Part shown: positions 34,383 to 42,737 of the stretch, piece after piece
Numbering within the stretch: the first letter of the stretch is position 1
Layout of the letters: each line of letters starts with the position of its first letter
NCBI RefSeq assembly: GCF_013408095.1
Contig: NZ_JACBZF010000002.1
Location: forward strand, 310,001-374,000
Direction: 5' to 3'
Length of the DNA stretch: 64,000 nt
DNA from: Novosphingobium marinum
GTDB taxonomy: Bacteria > Pseudomonadota > Alphaproteobacteria > Sphingomonadales > Sphingomonadaceae
The notes under the pieces: generated by a model
Told to the model about the DNA's origin: nothing
The model's input: the letters and a program-made list of their open reading frames with translations, nothing else
Database searches by the model: none
Position numbers and translations under genes: made by a program

Positions 34383-35600
34383 ATGCCTCTGACCGAAACC
34401 AGGCTTCGCGCCCTCAAAGCAAAAGACAAGCCCTACAAGGTTGCTGACCAGCGCGGCCTCTATGTCGAGGTTACGCCCGCTGGCAGCAAGCTATGGCGAT
34501 TCAGATACCGGATCGGCAAGATTGAGAAGAAGCTCTCCATCGGCAGTTACCCCGAAGTCAGCCTCAAGCAAGCGCGAGACGCGACCTACGAGGCGCGTCA
34601 GGCTGTCGCTTCAGGTGGCGATCCAGCACTGGAGAAACGCAAGCGGAAGATTCGCGAGGAGTTTCTCACCGCGCAGACGTTTGAGACGGTCGCGCGCGAG
34701 TACATCGAACAGTTCATGGTCCAGAATGGTCGTGCCGAAGCCACGATCATCAAGGCCAACTACTTCCTCGATCAGCTGGCGCCTGCCATCGGCAACCGAC
34801 CGATGAATGATATCGAGCCATTCGAGGTGCTCGCTCCGCTCAAACGGCTCGAAGCCACTGGCAAGCACGAGACTGCCAAGAAGTGCCGCTCATTCGCTGG
34901 CCGAGTATTTCGCTACGGTGTCGCCACCACCCGCTGCAAAGCCGACCCGACCAGTATGCTGAAAGGCGCACTCGTCACGCCGAGAGCGACACACTACGCG
35001 GCGATCCTTGAACCCAGCGAGCTGGGCGGGCTGCTGCGCGCAATCGACGACTATACCGGCTACATTGTCACGAAGTTCGCCTTGCAGATCGCTCCGCATG
35101 TGTTCGTACGTCCCGGCGAACTCCGGCACGCCGAATGGCATGAGTTCGACCTGATCGACGGTGTCTGGAAGATCCCAGCCGGGAAGATGAAGGCGCGCCG
35201 ACCGCACGCGGTCCCGCTTTCGAAGCAGGTTGTCGGCCATCTCACCGACCTTGCCGAATTGCTCGGCTATGAGGGATACGTGTTACCGTCTGCCAGAAGC
35301 TCTAAGCGCCCCATGAGCGAGAACACGCTGAATGCTGCGTTCCGACGCATGGGCTTTTCGAAAGAGGAGGTCACCGCTCATGGTCTGCGGGCGACAGCGT
35401 CAACGCTCCTGAACGAGTCTGGCCTTTGGAATCCCGATGCAATCGAGCGGGCCCTTGCGCATGGAGACAGCAATGCAGTGCGCGGCATCTACCACCGCGG
35501 CAAGCACTTCGACGAGCGGGTGCGCATGGCCCAGTGGTGGAGTGACCACCTCGATGAGCTCAGGGCGGGAAGCAAGGTTATCAAGGCCAAGTTCGCGTAG
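34383..35600 (+). CDS. P4-type tyrosine integrase
   Basis: This 405-residue protein has the DUF4102 N-terminal arm-binding domain (LTETRLRALKAKDKPYKV, GLYVEVTPAGSKLWRFRYR), a SAM-like core-binding domain, and the catalytic domain. The last shows Arg in FVRPGELRHAEW, the HGLRATAS box and the probable nucleophile Tyr in GIYHRGKHFDERVRMAQWW. All catalytic elements are visible. ATG 34383 is chosen from family length; the frame is open upstream but that sequence carries repeats. It should catalyse excision and integration at the flanking 21-bp repeats. Confidence 0.93.
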   Translation: MPLTETRLRALKAKDKPYKVADQRGLYVEVTPAGSKLWRFRYRIGKIEKKLSIGSYPEVSLKQARDATYEARQAVASGGDPALEKRKRKIREEFLTAQTFETVAREYIEQFMVQNGRAEATIIKANYFLDQLAPAIGNRPMNDIEPFEVLAPLKRLEATGKHETAKKCRSFAGRVFRYGVATTRCKADPTSMLKGALVTPRATHYAAILEPSELGGLLRAIDDYTGYIVTKFALQIAPHVFVRPGELRHAEWHEFDLIDGVWKIPAGKMKARRPHAVPLSKQVVGHLTDLAELLGYEGYVLPSARSSKRPMSENTLNAAFRRMGFSKEEVTAHGLRATASTLLNESGLWNPDAIERALAHGDSNAVRGIYHRGKHFDERVRMAQWWSDHLDELRAGSKVIKAKFA

Positions 35601-35774
35601 GTTAAGGCAATGGTGGCAAGTGGGCTGATGCAACCACTTGTGGTTTAACGGAAGTGCAAAGCGCTTTGTGGGATCACCACCACAATTGATCCCCTGCTCT
35701 CCCGAACTGTGATGTGCTGACCTGAAATTGAACGATTTGAAGCGCACATAGAAGGTATCGCCAGATTGTTCGCA

Positions 35775-35790
35775 TTTCCCGTTCGGGAAA
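35775..35790 (+). promoter_or_regulatory. HipB operator O1
   Basis: TTTCCCGTTCGGGAAA has perfect 7-base arms around TT. It is identical to the site at 35873-35888 and lies exactly 98 bp upstream of it. Autoregulation by HipB is inferred from the known behaviour of hipBA operons. Confidence 0.75.
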
Positions 35791-35823
35791 ATAACGATGC
35801 GCGATTGGGCTTTTAGCTAAAAA

Positions 35824-35839
35824 TATCCTGTTCGGGTAA
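35824..35839 (+). promoter_or_regulatory. HipB operator O2 (degenerate)
   Basis: TATCCTGTTCGGGTAA keeps the core and arms of O1 and O3 with changes and lies exactly 49 bp from each. The regular spacing argues that it is a genuine weaker site. Confidence 0.6.
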
Positions 35840-35872
35840 GTTCTCTTGCAATTGATCGGCAATCAGCATAGA

Positions 35873-35888
35873 TTTCCCGTTCGGGAAA
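35873..35888 (+). promoter_or_regulatory. HipB operator O3
   Basis: TTTCCCGTTCGGGAAA ends 10 bp before the hipB ATG, so bound HipB would block transcription or translation initiation of its own operon. The second arm is purine-rich (GGGAAAGG) and also serves as the ribosome site. Confidence 0.75.
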
Positions 35889-35898
35889 GGTAAAGCAT

Positions 35899-36156
35899 AT
35901 GCTCGACGTTGCCACTATCGGCCAGATCATTCGCGATGAACGCAAGGAGCTTGGACTGCGCCAAGACGAACTGGCTGCAGCAAGCGGAGTGGGCTTGCGC
36001 TTCCTTGTCGAGCTGGAGCGAGGAAAACCCACCGTCCAGATGGGCAAGGTGCTTGATGTACTTGCGGCCCTTGGATGCGAACTACAGATCAAGCGGCCCG
36101 ACGGGATCGTGATCGCCGGTCAAATGGATGAGTCCAAGAAGGACAAAGCAGAGTGA
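35899..36156 (+). CDS. hipB: HipB-like antitoxin, XRE-family repressor
   Basis: This 85-residue protein consists mainly of a helix-turn-helix (IGQIIRDERKELGLRQDELAAASGVGLRFLVELERGKPTVQMGKVLDVLAALG), typical of HipB. It would neutralise HipA and repress the operon through the palindromes just upstream. Its stop overlaps the HipA start by 4 bp. Confidence 0.9.
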   Translation: MLDVATIGQIIRDERKELGLRQDELAAASGVGLRFLVELERGKPTVQMGKVLDVLAALGCELQIKRPDGIVIAGQMDESKKDKAE

Positions 36157-37424
36157 CGCTGCCGATCTTGGACACGCTGGCTGTCTGGTGGGGCGAGCGT
36201 CAGGCAGGCGAACTCTCCATCGACAAGGGCGGTGCGATGCATTTCGCCTATTCGCCGGACTGGCTGGCTGACGAAAAGGCCCCGGCACTTTCCCAAGCAA
36301 TGCCAAAGCAGGAAGAGCCATTTGGCGATCATGCCTGCAAGGCTGTTTTTGGCGGTCTGCTTCCCGAAGAAGGCCAGCGCACGGCTATCGCTCGGGCACT
36401 TGGGGTTTCGCCCGATAATCCATTTCGTCTGCTTGAGGCCTTGGGCGGAGATGTTGCCGGTGCTCTCGCATTTTTACCTCAAGGAGAAGAACCGCTCCAA
36501 GAATTCTCCAAGTCCCCTCCAGAACCACTCCAGAAGGGCGCACTAGCAGAACTGCTCGATCGATTGCCTTCCGTACCCATGCTCGCAGGCGAGGGCGGCG
36601 CGAGGCTCAGCCTTGCAGGGGCTCAGAGCAAGCTGCCTGTGGTGCTCACTGCAGAAGGAGGCATCGCGATCCCACGTCCGGGCGAGCCCTCCACCCATCT
36701 GATCAAACCCGAGCCGGGCCGCTTTCCCGGCTTGGCCGCGAATGAAGCCTTCTGCCTCGCATTGGCGCGTGCCTTGGGCATTGATGCGGCCCATGCAGAG
36801 TGGCGAACTGCTGCGGGGAAGCCGTTCCTGCTGGTTGAACGCTATGATCGGATCTCGGTTGAAGGAAAAGCACGCCGACTGCACCAGGAAGATTTCGCTC
36901 AAGCACTCGGCGTGCCCTCGAACCGAAAATACGCTGCAGAAGGCGGCCCGACGTTCCGTGATAGCTTCGCGCTTCTACGCAGCGCGGCCACTCGCCCAGC
37001 GCGTGAAGTGCTGAAGCTAGCTGACGCTGCGATCTTCAATCTCATCATCGGCAATGCCGATGCGCACGCCAAGAATTACAGCCTGCTGAGACTTGAGAAC
37101 GGCGAGGTGGTCCTTGCACCGCTTTATGATCTGGTCGCTACGCACATGTGGAAAGAACTTTCTTCAAAGCTCGCAATGCGATTTGGCCGTGCGGCAACCT
37201 TGGAGGGGCTCGACAGCGGGAATGTGGCGCGCTTCGCGGAAGAGGCTGGGCTGGGTGCGCCTTTCATTCGCCGCCGGGTGGCTGACCTTGCTGAAGCGGT
37301 GAGGGCGGAGACTGAGAAGGATGTTCAGGTGCCCGGAAATCCGCCTGAGGAAGTGGTCGTGCCGCTCGCAGAGGCATTATCGGCTCGTGCCAACATCGTT
37401 GCCTTGAGGCTCTTGGAGACATGA
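36153..37424 (+). CDS. hipA: HipA-family serine/threonine kinase toxin
   Basis: This 423-residue protein has the HipA N-terminal subdomain (WWGERQAGEL, FAYSPDWL), the nucleotide loop region SLAGAQSKLPVV and KPEPGRFPGLAANEAFC. Kinase motifs NLIIGNADAHAKNYSLL (catalytic Asp) and PLYDLVAT (metal Asp) are present. HipA phosphorylates glutamyl-tRNA synthetase in E. coli and causes growth arrest. It starts at GTG 36153, overlapping hipB. Both kinase motifs are intact, so the toxin is probably functional. Confidence 0.92.
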   Translation: MTLPILDTLAVWWGERQAGELSIDKGGAMHFAYSPDWLADEKAPALSQAMPKQEEPFGDHACKAVFGGLLPEEGQRTAIARALGVSPDNPFRLLEALGGDVAGALAFLPQGEEPLQEFSKSPPEPLQKGALAELLDRLPSVPMLAGEGGARLSLAGAQSKLPVVLTAEGGIAIPRPGEPSTHLIKPEPGRFPGLAANEAFCLALARALGIDAAHAEWRTAAGKPFLLVERYDRISVEGKARRLHQEDFAQALGVPSNRKYAAEGGPTFRDSFALLRSAATRPAREVLKLADAAIFNLIIGNADAHAKNYSLLRLENGEVVLAPLYDLVATHMWKELSSKLAMRFGRAATLEGLDSGNVARFAEEAGLGAPFIRRRVADLAEAVRAETEKDVQVPGNPPEEVVVPLAEALSARANIVALRLLET

Positions 37425-37560
37425 GGGTGCGGATCGGCGGTGCTAGACTGACGTTTCAAAAAACAAGCGGAATGATCGATGCAAATTTTCTCCATTACAT
37501 TCTTGCTAAATACTTCTCTGTAAATTCAATTAACCGCCATTCAGATGGCAGGGGGCAATC

Positions 37561-37752
37561 CTGACGTCATTTCAGACCAATCCTTACAAGCTCAGCGACC
37601 TCATGCGCGAATGTCATGAGGGCAAACTGCAGCTGCCGGATTTTCAGCGTGGATGGGTTTGGGACCAGGATCGCATCACCGACCTTTTGGCTTCGATTTC
37701 CGAGGGCTTCCCCGTTGGTGCGCTCATGGCACCATTTGTTCTTCTCAATTAG
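37561..37752 (+). pseudogene. DUF262 (GmrSD-like) protein, 5' fragment
   Basis: The frame TSFQTNPYKLSDLMRECHEG, then KLQLPDFQRGWVW and ITDLLASISEGFPVGALM is the N terminus of DUF262 proteins, which include type IV restriction GmrS-like nucleases and defence proteins. Homology stops exactly at ALM, where the 21-bp repeat begins, and a TAG follows 7 codons later. The start codon is unclear (CTG 37561 or farther upstream). A larger island probably once carried the full gene. Confidence 0.75.
37727..37747 (+). repeat. Putative attachment site, right copy
   Basis: This is an exact copy of the 21-bp repeat at 34219-34239. It interrupts the DUF262 frame and is followed after 19 bp by the stop codon of the Rieske oxygenase gene, so it marks the right boundary of the module. 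Confidence 0.75.
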
Positions 37753-37766
37753 CGCGTTTGGCTGGT

Positions 37767-39113
37767 TCAGGAGTGCACGTAGCTGTCCAGTGTGTCGTGA
37801 AGAAACCTGATCCTGCTTTCCTGGTATTCCGATGGCGAGATGCCGGGAGCGCCTCCGGCCTTGAGACCGCGCTGGATCATCGTGAAGTTCTGTTCGTCCT
37901 GGTCGAATATTTCTCCCAGCCCGCCAAGCTGCGGGGCCCTGGTCCAGCTATCGCCGGGATCGAGCCAGACGACCTCCGCCGGGTCGGGGCGGGGCTTTTC
38001 GTGTGGCGCTGCGTACAGGAGGTAGACTTCGAGGATTGACCGGTCAGGATCGCTGCCGAAGGGACGCAGGCGGTACACGATCGGCGTCCCATGCCCGACC
38101 CAGGGCATCAGGTTCGGGAAGACGTGATAGTTGATCGCATCGATGATCTCGCTCTTCGAATAGGCGCTGTAATCGGCACCGGTAAGGTCCGAGAGCATGC
38201 CGCGGATCGACTGCGCCATCATCTCCCGGGGGTCGATATCGCCATCGGCGGCTTCTTCGGGGCAGTTTGGCAGGAAGGCACGCAATGCCGCAACGGAGTC
38301 CGCCGTCGATGCGTTGGCCATCCGCGGGCTTGGCGCGCCGATGCTGGCGATCATCCTGCTGATATGGGGCGGCCAGACGTCGAGTTGCCCGTTGGTGTCT
38401 CCGGTGAAGGGAAGGGCCTGCGGATGGACTTCGGCCACGTGGTAGCCTTCGAGGAAAGCCTCGAGGCCTACCTTCCAGTTGCAGTCGATCACCTTGGCGA
38501 CGTGCGCCCCGATGAAGCGTCTGGCCAGTTCCTCACCCAGCTTGTGCGACGAAAGGACGCCCAGGAACTGTTCCAGCGGCGGCGCGTCGGGATCCATCGT
38601 GATGAATACGAAGCCGCCCCACTTATCGACCTTGACCGGAACGAGCGTGGCCGTGCGCCCCCTGAATTGCGGAAAGTCCCACGAGGACGGCTGATCGACG
38701 AGCTTTCCGGACAGGTCGTAGGTCCAGCCGTGATAGGGGCAGCGCAACCGATCCGACGACGTGCATGCGCCAGCCGGAAGCAACTGCGTCCCGCGATGGA
38801 GGCAACTGTTGTAGAATGCGCGGATCGAGCCATCGTCGGCACGCAGAACGATGATGGAGTTGTCGACGATGTCGTAAACGATCTGGTCGCCCGGCTCGGA
38901 AATTTCCTCTTCGCGGCAGGCCATCTGCCAGACCTTGCGCCAGACTTTCTCGACTTCCCGCAAGTGCCATTCCTGCGAAAAGAAGCGCGCCTTGTCGATC
39001 TCGCGAACAGCGGTGTTATAGGGCGATTGCTCGAAAAGGTATTCCGGCGCGCCATCGTCATCTGCCTGCAGGACTTCGCCGACGCTGGGACTTTGTTCGG
39101 CATTCAGGTCCAT
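37767..39113 (-). CDS. Rieske non-heme iron oxygenase alpha subunit (stand-alone)
   Basis: This 448-residue protein has Rieske ligands Cys104, His106, Cys125 and His128 and the catalytic His225 and His230 in GYHVAEVH, with a likely Asp in IFDQDEQNF. No beta subunit gene is near, so it may be an alpha-only (alpha3) enzyme like those acting on carboxylates, steroids or quaternary amines. ATG 39113 follows GGGGGTC and is preferred over TTG 39134. A TetR-type operator lies 42 bp upstream. The substrate is unknown. Confidence 0.85.
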   Translation of the reverse strand: MDLNAEQSPSVGEVLQADDDGAPEYLFEQSPYNTAVREIDKARFFSQEWHLREVEKVWRKVWQMACREEEISEPGDQIVYDIVDNSIIVLRADDGSIRAFYNSCLHRGTQLLPAGACTSSDRLRCPYHGWTYDLSGKLVDQPSSWDFPQFRGRTATLVPVKVDKWGGFVFITMDPDAPPLEQFLGVLSSHKLGEELARRFIGAHVAKVIDCNWKVGLEAFLEGYHVAEVHPQALPFTGDTNGQLDVWPPHISRMIASIGAPSPRMANASTADSVAALRAFLPNCPEEAADGDIDPREMMAQSIRGMLSDLTGADYSAYSKSEIIDAINYHVFPNLMPWVGHGTPIVYRLRPFGSDPDRSILEVYLLYAAPHEKPRPDPAEVVWLDPGDSWTRAPQLGGLGEIFDQDEQNFTMIQRGLKAGGAPGISPSEYQESRIRFLHDTLDSYVHS

Positions 39114-39154
39114 TGTGACCCCCCGCGATTGCAATTGCAGCCAGACAAGGAATA

Positions 39155-39170
39155 TTACCTTATAGTGTAA
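39155..39170. promoter_or_regulatory. TetR-type operator TTAC-N8-GTAA (site 1)
   Basis: TTACCTTATAGTGTAA sits between the divergent Rieske oxygenase and TetR genes. The ten bases AATATTACCT at its left edge recur exactly at site 2 (41666-41681), which has the same TTAC-N8-GTAA arms. Confidence 0.65.
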
Positions 39171-39278
39171 AGTTCAACCGGGCGGTCCGATGCGGGGTGA
39201 TTTCGCCTGACAGCTTTCAGCGCGGCAGGGGCATGCTAGACTGGACGCCTGTGCAGCGAATTCTCTCGGAGTACTGAC

Positions 39279-40043
39279 ATAGCTTCGGATAGCGCGAAAA
39301 GAACGGAAGCCGCCAAGCCGGAAAGCGGACAGGGCCAGACTGGCGGCACGCGCAAGCCATACCGCAGCAGGGCCATCAGCGAGCGACGCGATCGCATCCT
39401 GAAAGCGGCGATGGCGCTGATCGCGGCAAGGGGCGTCGACGGCTTCAGCCTCGCCGACCTCAGCAGGCGCGCGCGCGTCGCGCAGAAGACCCTGTACAAC
39501 AGTTTCGGTAGCAAGGAGGCGCTGATTTGCGCTGCGTTCGACTTTTTCCTGGAAGAGCAGGCCGTGCGCTTTCCCGCCACCGAAAAGCGAACGATGGCAG
39601 GGATCCTCGATCAATTGTACGAGCGCTGCTGCGACTTCATGCAAAACCGCGAGTGGGTGCGCGCGTCGAATTTCCTCTACTTCTCGTTCACCGTCGATGA
39701 AGAGATATACGGGACGCTGAAGGCGATGGCGTTGATCTATTTCGACCAGTTCCACAAGGTCTATGGCGATCATCCCGATTTCGTGACGAACAATCCGACC
39801 GAGTACCTCCGGCTTCAGATGGCCAATGCGGCGCATGGCACCGTCCACGACTGGCTGATGGGTCGCATTTCCGACCGCGTCTTTCCGGACGCGGTGTGCC
39901 TCGGCGTAGTCACGGCCATGATGTCGTTCGTTTCCGGAGACCTGCGTCGCGAAGCAGGACGGCTTGTCGAGCGATATGCGGCAAGGCTGCGCGACCAACC
40001 GCTACCTTCTCAGGACAGCGAGGCAAGCGCCTCGGGAGAATAG
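39279..40043 (+). CDS. TetR-family transcriptional regulator with apparent ATA start
   Basis: The frame carries a TetR DNA-binding domain (RDRILKAAMALIAARGVDGFSLADLSRRARVAQKTLYNSFGSKEALI) and a helical ligand-binding domain. The first ATG (39411) would remove the first helix of the DNA-binding domain. The frame is open back to 39240 without ATG, GTG or TTG. ATA 39279 lies 7 bases after CGGAG and gives a 254-residue protein with a normal N-terminal arm, so an ATA start (or a base error) is the best reading. It should regulate the two TTAC-N8-GTAA sites. Confidence 0.75.
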   Translation: MASDSAKRTEAAKPESGQGQTGGTRKPYRSRAISERRDRILKAAMALIAARGVDGFSLADLSRRARVAQKTLYNSFGSKEALICAAFDFFLEEQAVRFPATEKRTMAGILDQLYERCCDFMQNREWVRASNFLYFSFTVDEEIYGTLKAMALIYFDQFHKVYGDHPDFVTNNPTEYLRLQMANAAHGTVHDWLMGRISDRVFPDAVCLGVVTAMMSFVSGDLRREAGRLVERYAARLRDQPLPSQDSEASASGE

Positions 40044-41131
40044 GGGAGCAATCCGGATGTCTCGCCGATCCTTATCTTTTCGACCCAGTTCGGATCGACC
40101 AGCATCGCTCGGCCGACGCCGATGAGATCGAAATCGCCGCGATCGAGCATTGCGATCACCCTTTCCAGGCTCTGCGGAGCGCTCGGTTTGCCATAGAGGC
40201 TTTCGATGAGTTCACGGTCGAGGCCGACCGAGCCGACGGTCATCACCCCCTTGCCGGTGAGGCGTTTGACCCAGCCGGCAAGGCTCAGTTCGCTGTCCTG
40301 AAACTCGGGTTCCCAGAACCGCCTTTGCGAACAGTCGAAGACGTCCACGCCCGCATCGACCAGCGGCGTCAGCAGCGTTTCGAGCTCGCCCGGATCGCTG
40401 GCCAGCCGCGCTTCGTAATCCTGTCCTTTCCATTGGGACAACCTCAGGAAGATAGGGAAGTCGGGGGCGGTTCGGCTGCGGCATTGCCGCACGATTTCCT
40501 CGCAGAAACGCACGCGTTTTCGCAAACTTCCGCCGAAGGCATCGGTCCTTCGGTTGGTTTCTGCCCAGAGGAACTGGTCGATGAGGTAGCCGTGCGCGCC
40601 GTGAATCTCGATACCGTCGAAACCCATTCGCCAGGCCGTTTCGGCTCCTTCGCCAAAGGCTTCGATGACGTCTTCGATCTGGGCGACGGTCATTTCCGGC
40701 TTGGCCTTCACCAGCGGCTGGCCCATTCCTCCCGCCAGGCCGGAAGGTCCGACATGACCTTCGTGAAGCGATCCGCTTTCCTGGTAGAGGTTTTCCAGTT
40801 CGGCCTTCACGAGCAGCCCCACGTGCCACAGCTGCGGCATCATCCGGCCTCCCGCTGCGTGGACCTGTGCGAGGATATCGGCCCAGCGGGCCAGCGCTGC
40901 TTCTCCGTGAAAGTCAGGACAGTCGGGATCGTTGGCCGCGCCCGGATGATTGACGTGGGTGCCCTCGGATATGATGAGGCCGGCGCCGCCTTCCGCACGG
41001 CGGCGATAATAGCCTGCCATGCCATCGCCAGGCACCCCGCCCGGAGAAAAGCAGCGAGTCATCGGCGCCATCACGAACCGGTTCGGAACCGTCATCGTAC
41101 CGACGGTGAAGGGAGAGAAAGGATCGGTCAT
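40010..41131 (-). CDS. Old yellow enzyme-family NADH:flavin oxidoreductase
   Basis: This 373-residue FMN TIM-barrel protein has VMAPMTRCFSPGG, GLIISEGTHV, QLWHVG, the HGAHGYLIDQFLW motif and FGGSLRKRVRFCEEI. It resembles ene-reductases that reduce alpha,beta-unsaturated carbonyls. The tail overlaps the convergent TetR gene by 34 bp. In this locus it could reduce an unsaturated ketone or acid intermediate; there is no direct evidence for the substrate. Confidence 0.88.
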   Translation of the reverse strand: MTDPFSPFTVGTMTVPNRFVMAPMTRCFSPGGVPGDGMAGYYRRRAEGGAGLIISEGTHVNHPGAANDPDCPDFHGEAALARWADILAQVHAAGGRMMPQLWHVGLLVKAELENLYQESGSLHEGHVGPSGLAGGMGQPLVKAKPEMTVAQIEDVIEAFGEGAETAWRMGFDGIEIHGAHGYLIDQFLWAETNRRTDAFGGSLRKRVRFCEEIVRQCRSRTAPDFPIFLRLSQWKGQDYEARLASDPGELETLLTPLVDAGVDVFDCSQRRFWEPEFQDSELSLAGWVKRLTGKGVMTVGSVGLDRELIESLYGKPSAPQSLERVIAMLDRGDFDLIGVGRAMLVDPNWVEKIRIGETSGLLPYSPEALASLS

Positions 41132-41203
41132 CGGATTATCGGCGAACGTCGGGGTCCGGCAGGCGAAGGCGCTGCAATGCGGTTCGCATCACACAGAACC
41201 TCA

Positions 41204-41647
41204 TCAGGGCAGCCGCGTCCGCACGACAACGGCATCGTGAAATGCATCGAGATCGACCGGACAGTCGGCAAGGTCGCCTTCGATCGTCGCCCTTCCCGAA
41301 ACGCACAGGTCGGTGATCAGCGTTTCGAGCGCTTCTCCGCTCTGTAGCGTCACCACCTGGCAAGCCGCGGGCCAGTCCATGGCGAACACGCAGTCGGCAC
41401 TGTCTTCGGGATCGATCCCCCTCTGGACCGTTGCCTCTCCGGTTTCGAAGAACTGGATCCTGAACCCTGGCAGCGGCCCGTCGCGAAGCTGCATCGCGGG
41501 AGCATCCGAATATCGCTCGAGAAGCGTGAAGTTACGCGCTTCGCCTCGCCGGGCCGAGGCGGCCGTCGCGTCACGCGCTTCCTTTTCGAGGATGTCGAAC
41601 CAGTCTTCGGAAAGATACGGTACCGTTTCCACCAGGCCCCCTCCCAA
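41204..41647 (-). CDS. Small SCP2-like hypothetical protein
   Basis: This 147-residue protein is not firmly recognised. The segment PGFRIQFFETGEATVQRG followed by DPEDSADCVFAMDWPAACQVV and a GRATIEGDLADC turn resembles SCP2 sterol-carrier-like domains that bind hydrophobic ligands. It is divergent from the PhyH-like gene, and the start region lies beside a TTAC-N8-GTAA operator, which puts it in the same regulon. Confidence 0.6.
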   Translation of the reverse strand: MGGGLVETVPYLSEDWFDILEKEARDATAASARRGEARNFTLLERYSDAPAMQLRDGPLPGFRIQFFETGEATVQRGIDPEDSADCVFAMDWPAACQVVTLQSGEALETLITDLCVSGRATIEGDLADCPVDLDAFHDAVVVRTRLP

Positions 41648-41665
41648 CCCTGCAGTGACCCAATA

Positions 41666-41681
41666 TTACCTAGCAATGTAA
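41666..41681. promoter_or_regulatory. TetR-type operator TTAC-N8-GTAA (site 2)
   Basis: TTACCTAGCAATGTAA lies between the divergent SCP2-like and PhyH-like genes and shares its arms and left flank with site 1 at 39155-39170. Confidence 0.65.
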
Positions 41682-41795
41682 AAATTGATAGACCCAATCG
41701 GACACCGTGTTATCTTCCTGGCAGCGCAACCGACGCCGCTCGTCTGAGCGGGGAATTCCTTCCCCCGAAACGTTGGTTCGGAGGGCAGAGGCCAG

Positions 41796-42647
41796 ATGAC
41801 ACAAGTGCGGACGAAAACGGACCTTGCCCGATCCTACCTCGATGACGGGGTGATTTGCGTGCCCGGACTGCTCGATCCGGAGAGCCTCGATCTGGCCGAA
41901 GAGGCATTTGGCTGGAGCCTCGACAATCCCAGTCCCGCCGCGCAGCGTCTGTTTCCCGACGCCGGCACGGTCTTCTACCAGGACCTGTTCAATACCTTGA
42001 GCTGGCCGCACTACATGCCACTGGTGCAGCGCGCGGGGCTCGGTCCCCTGATGGCTCGGCTCTGGCAATCGCGCGAAGTGTGGTTCTTCTTCGAACAGGT
42101 CTTTCACAAGGTCGGCGCGGGCCGCCGGACCCCATGGCATCAGGACACCTCCTATTTCCCGGTAGAAGGCGAACACCTGTCCGTGGTCTGGATCAGCCTC
42201 GACCGCGTTTCGAAGGAGCAGGCGCTCGAATTCGTGAGAGGATCGCACAAGGGCACGATCTTCAACGGTGCGGCTTTCACCGGCGATGACGATACCGCCC
42301 CGCTTTACGACGAAGGCGCGATGCCGCGCCTCCCGGACATCGAGGCTTCGCGCGCGGCGTACGACATCGTGTCGTGGGCGACCGAACCGGGCGATGGGAT
42401 AATCTTCCACCCAAGCGTGCTTCATGGCGGAGGACAGACCGATGCCGGTGAGGAACGCCGGACCGTTTCGCTTCGCTTCTTCGGCGACGATTGTCGCTTC
42501 GTATCCCGACCGTCGGTCAGCAAGCAGTCGGCGGTCGGCTTCAACCGCAACGAGACCGGATCGCGCAACGTCGAGGAGTTCTACGAGGGGCTGTCCCCCG
42601 GCGACCTCTTCCGACACCCCGATTTCATCGCGCTGGAGGCAGCCTGA
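41796..42647 (+). CDS. Phytanoyl-CoA dioxygenase (PhyH) family protein
   Basis: This 283-residue Fe(II)/2-oxoglutarate dioxygenase has the metal motif HQD (WHQDTSYFPV), the distal His in FHPSVLHGGG and a following Arg in ERRTVSLRFFGDD. Members hydroxylate fatty acyl-CoAs, ectoine or other small molecules. GGAGGGCAG is upstream. Together with the nearby CitE-like lyase and beta-oxidation genes, an alpha- or beta-hydroxylation of an acyl compound can be guessed. Confidence 0.88.
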   Translation: MTQVRTKTDLARSYLDDGVICVPGLLDPESLDLAEEAFGWSLDNPSPAAQRLFPDAGTVFYQDLFNTLSWPHYMPLVQRAGLGPLMARLWQSREVWFFFEQVFHKVGAGRRTPWHQDTSYFPVEGEHLSVVWISLDRVSKEQALEFVRGSHKGTIFNGAAFTGDDDTAPLYDEGAMPRLPDIEASRAAYDIVSWATEPGDGIIFHPSVLHGGGQTDAGEERRTVSLRFFGDDCRFVSRPSVSKQSAVGFNRNETGSRNVEEFYEGLSPGDLFRHPDFIALEAA

Positions 42648-42737
42648 AATCTCGCCATCGGTCCTGTTCTCGCGCTGAGCCATGACAGCCCGGCGCGGCG
42701 GCGCTATGCGCAGGCCGGCATCAACGGGGAGAATCGC

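Larger units (their letters stand above)
35601..35898. other. Integrase-hipB intergenic region
   Basis: There is no gene. A small palindrome AACCACTTGTGGTT lies at 35632-35645 and could be part of a terminator for the integrase. The second half holds three operator-like palindromes described separately. Confidence 0.6.
34219..37747. mobile_element. Integrase-hipBA module bounded by 21-bp direct repeats
   Basis: About 3.5 kb contain a tyrosine integrase, hipB, hipA and the beginning of a DUF262 gene that is cut at the right repeat. No replication or transfer genes are present. It is probably a deletion derivative of a larger genomic island that still has its recombinase and a stabilising toxin-antitoxin pair. 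Confidence 0.7.
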
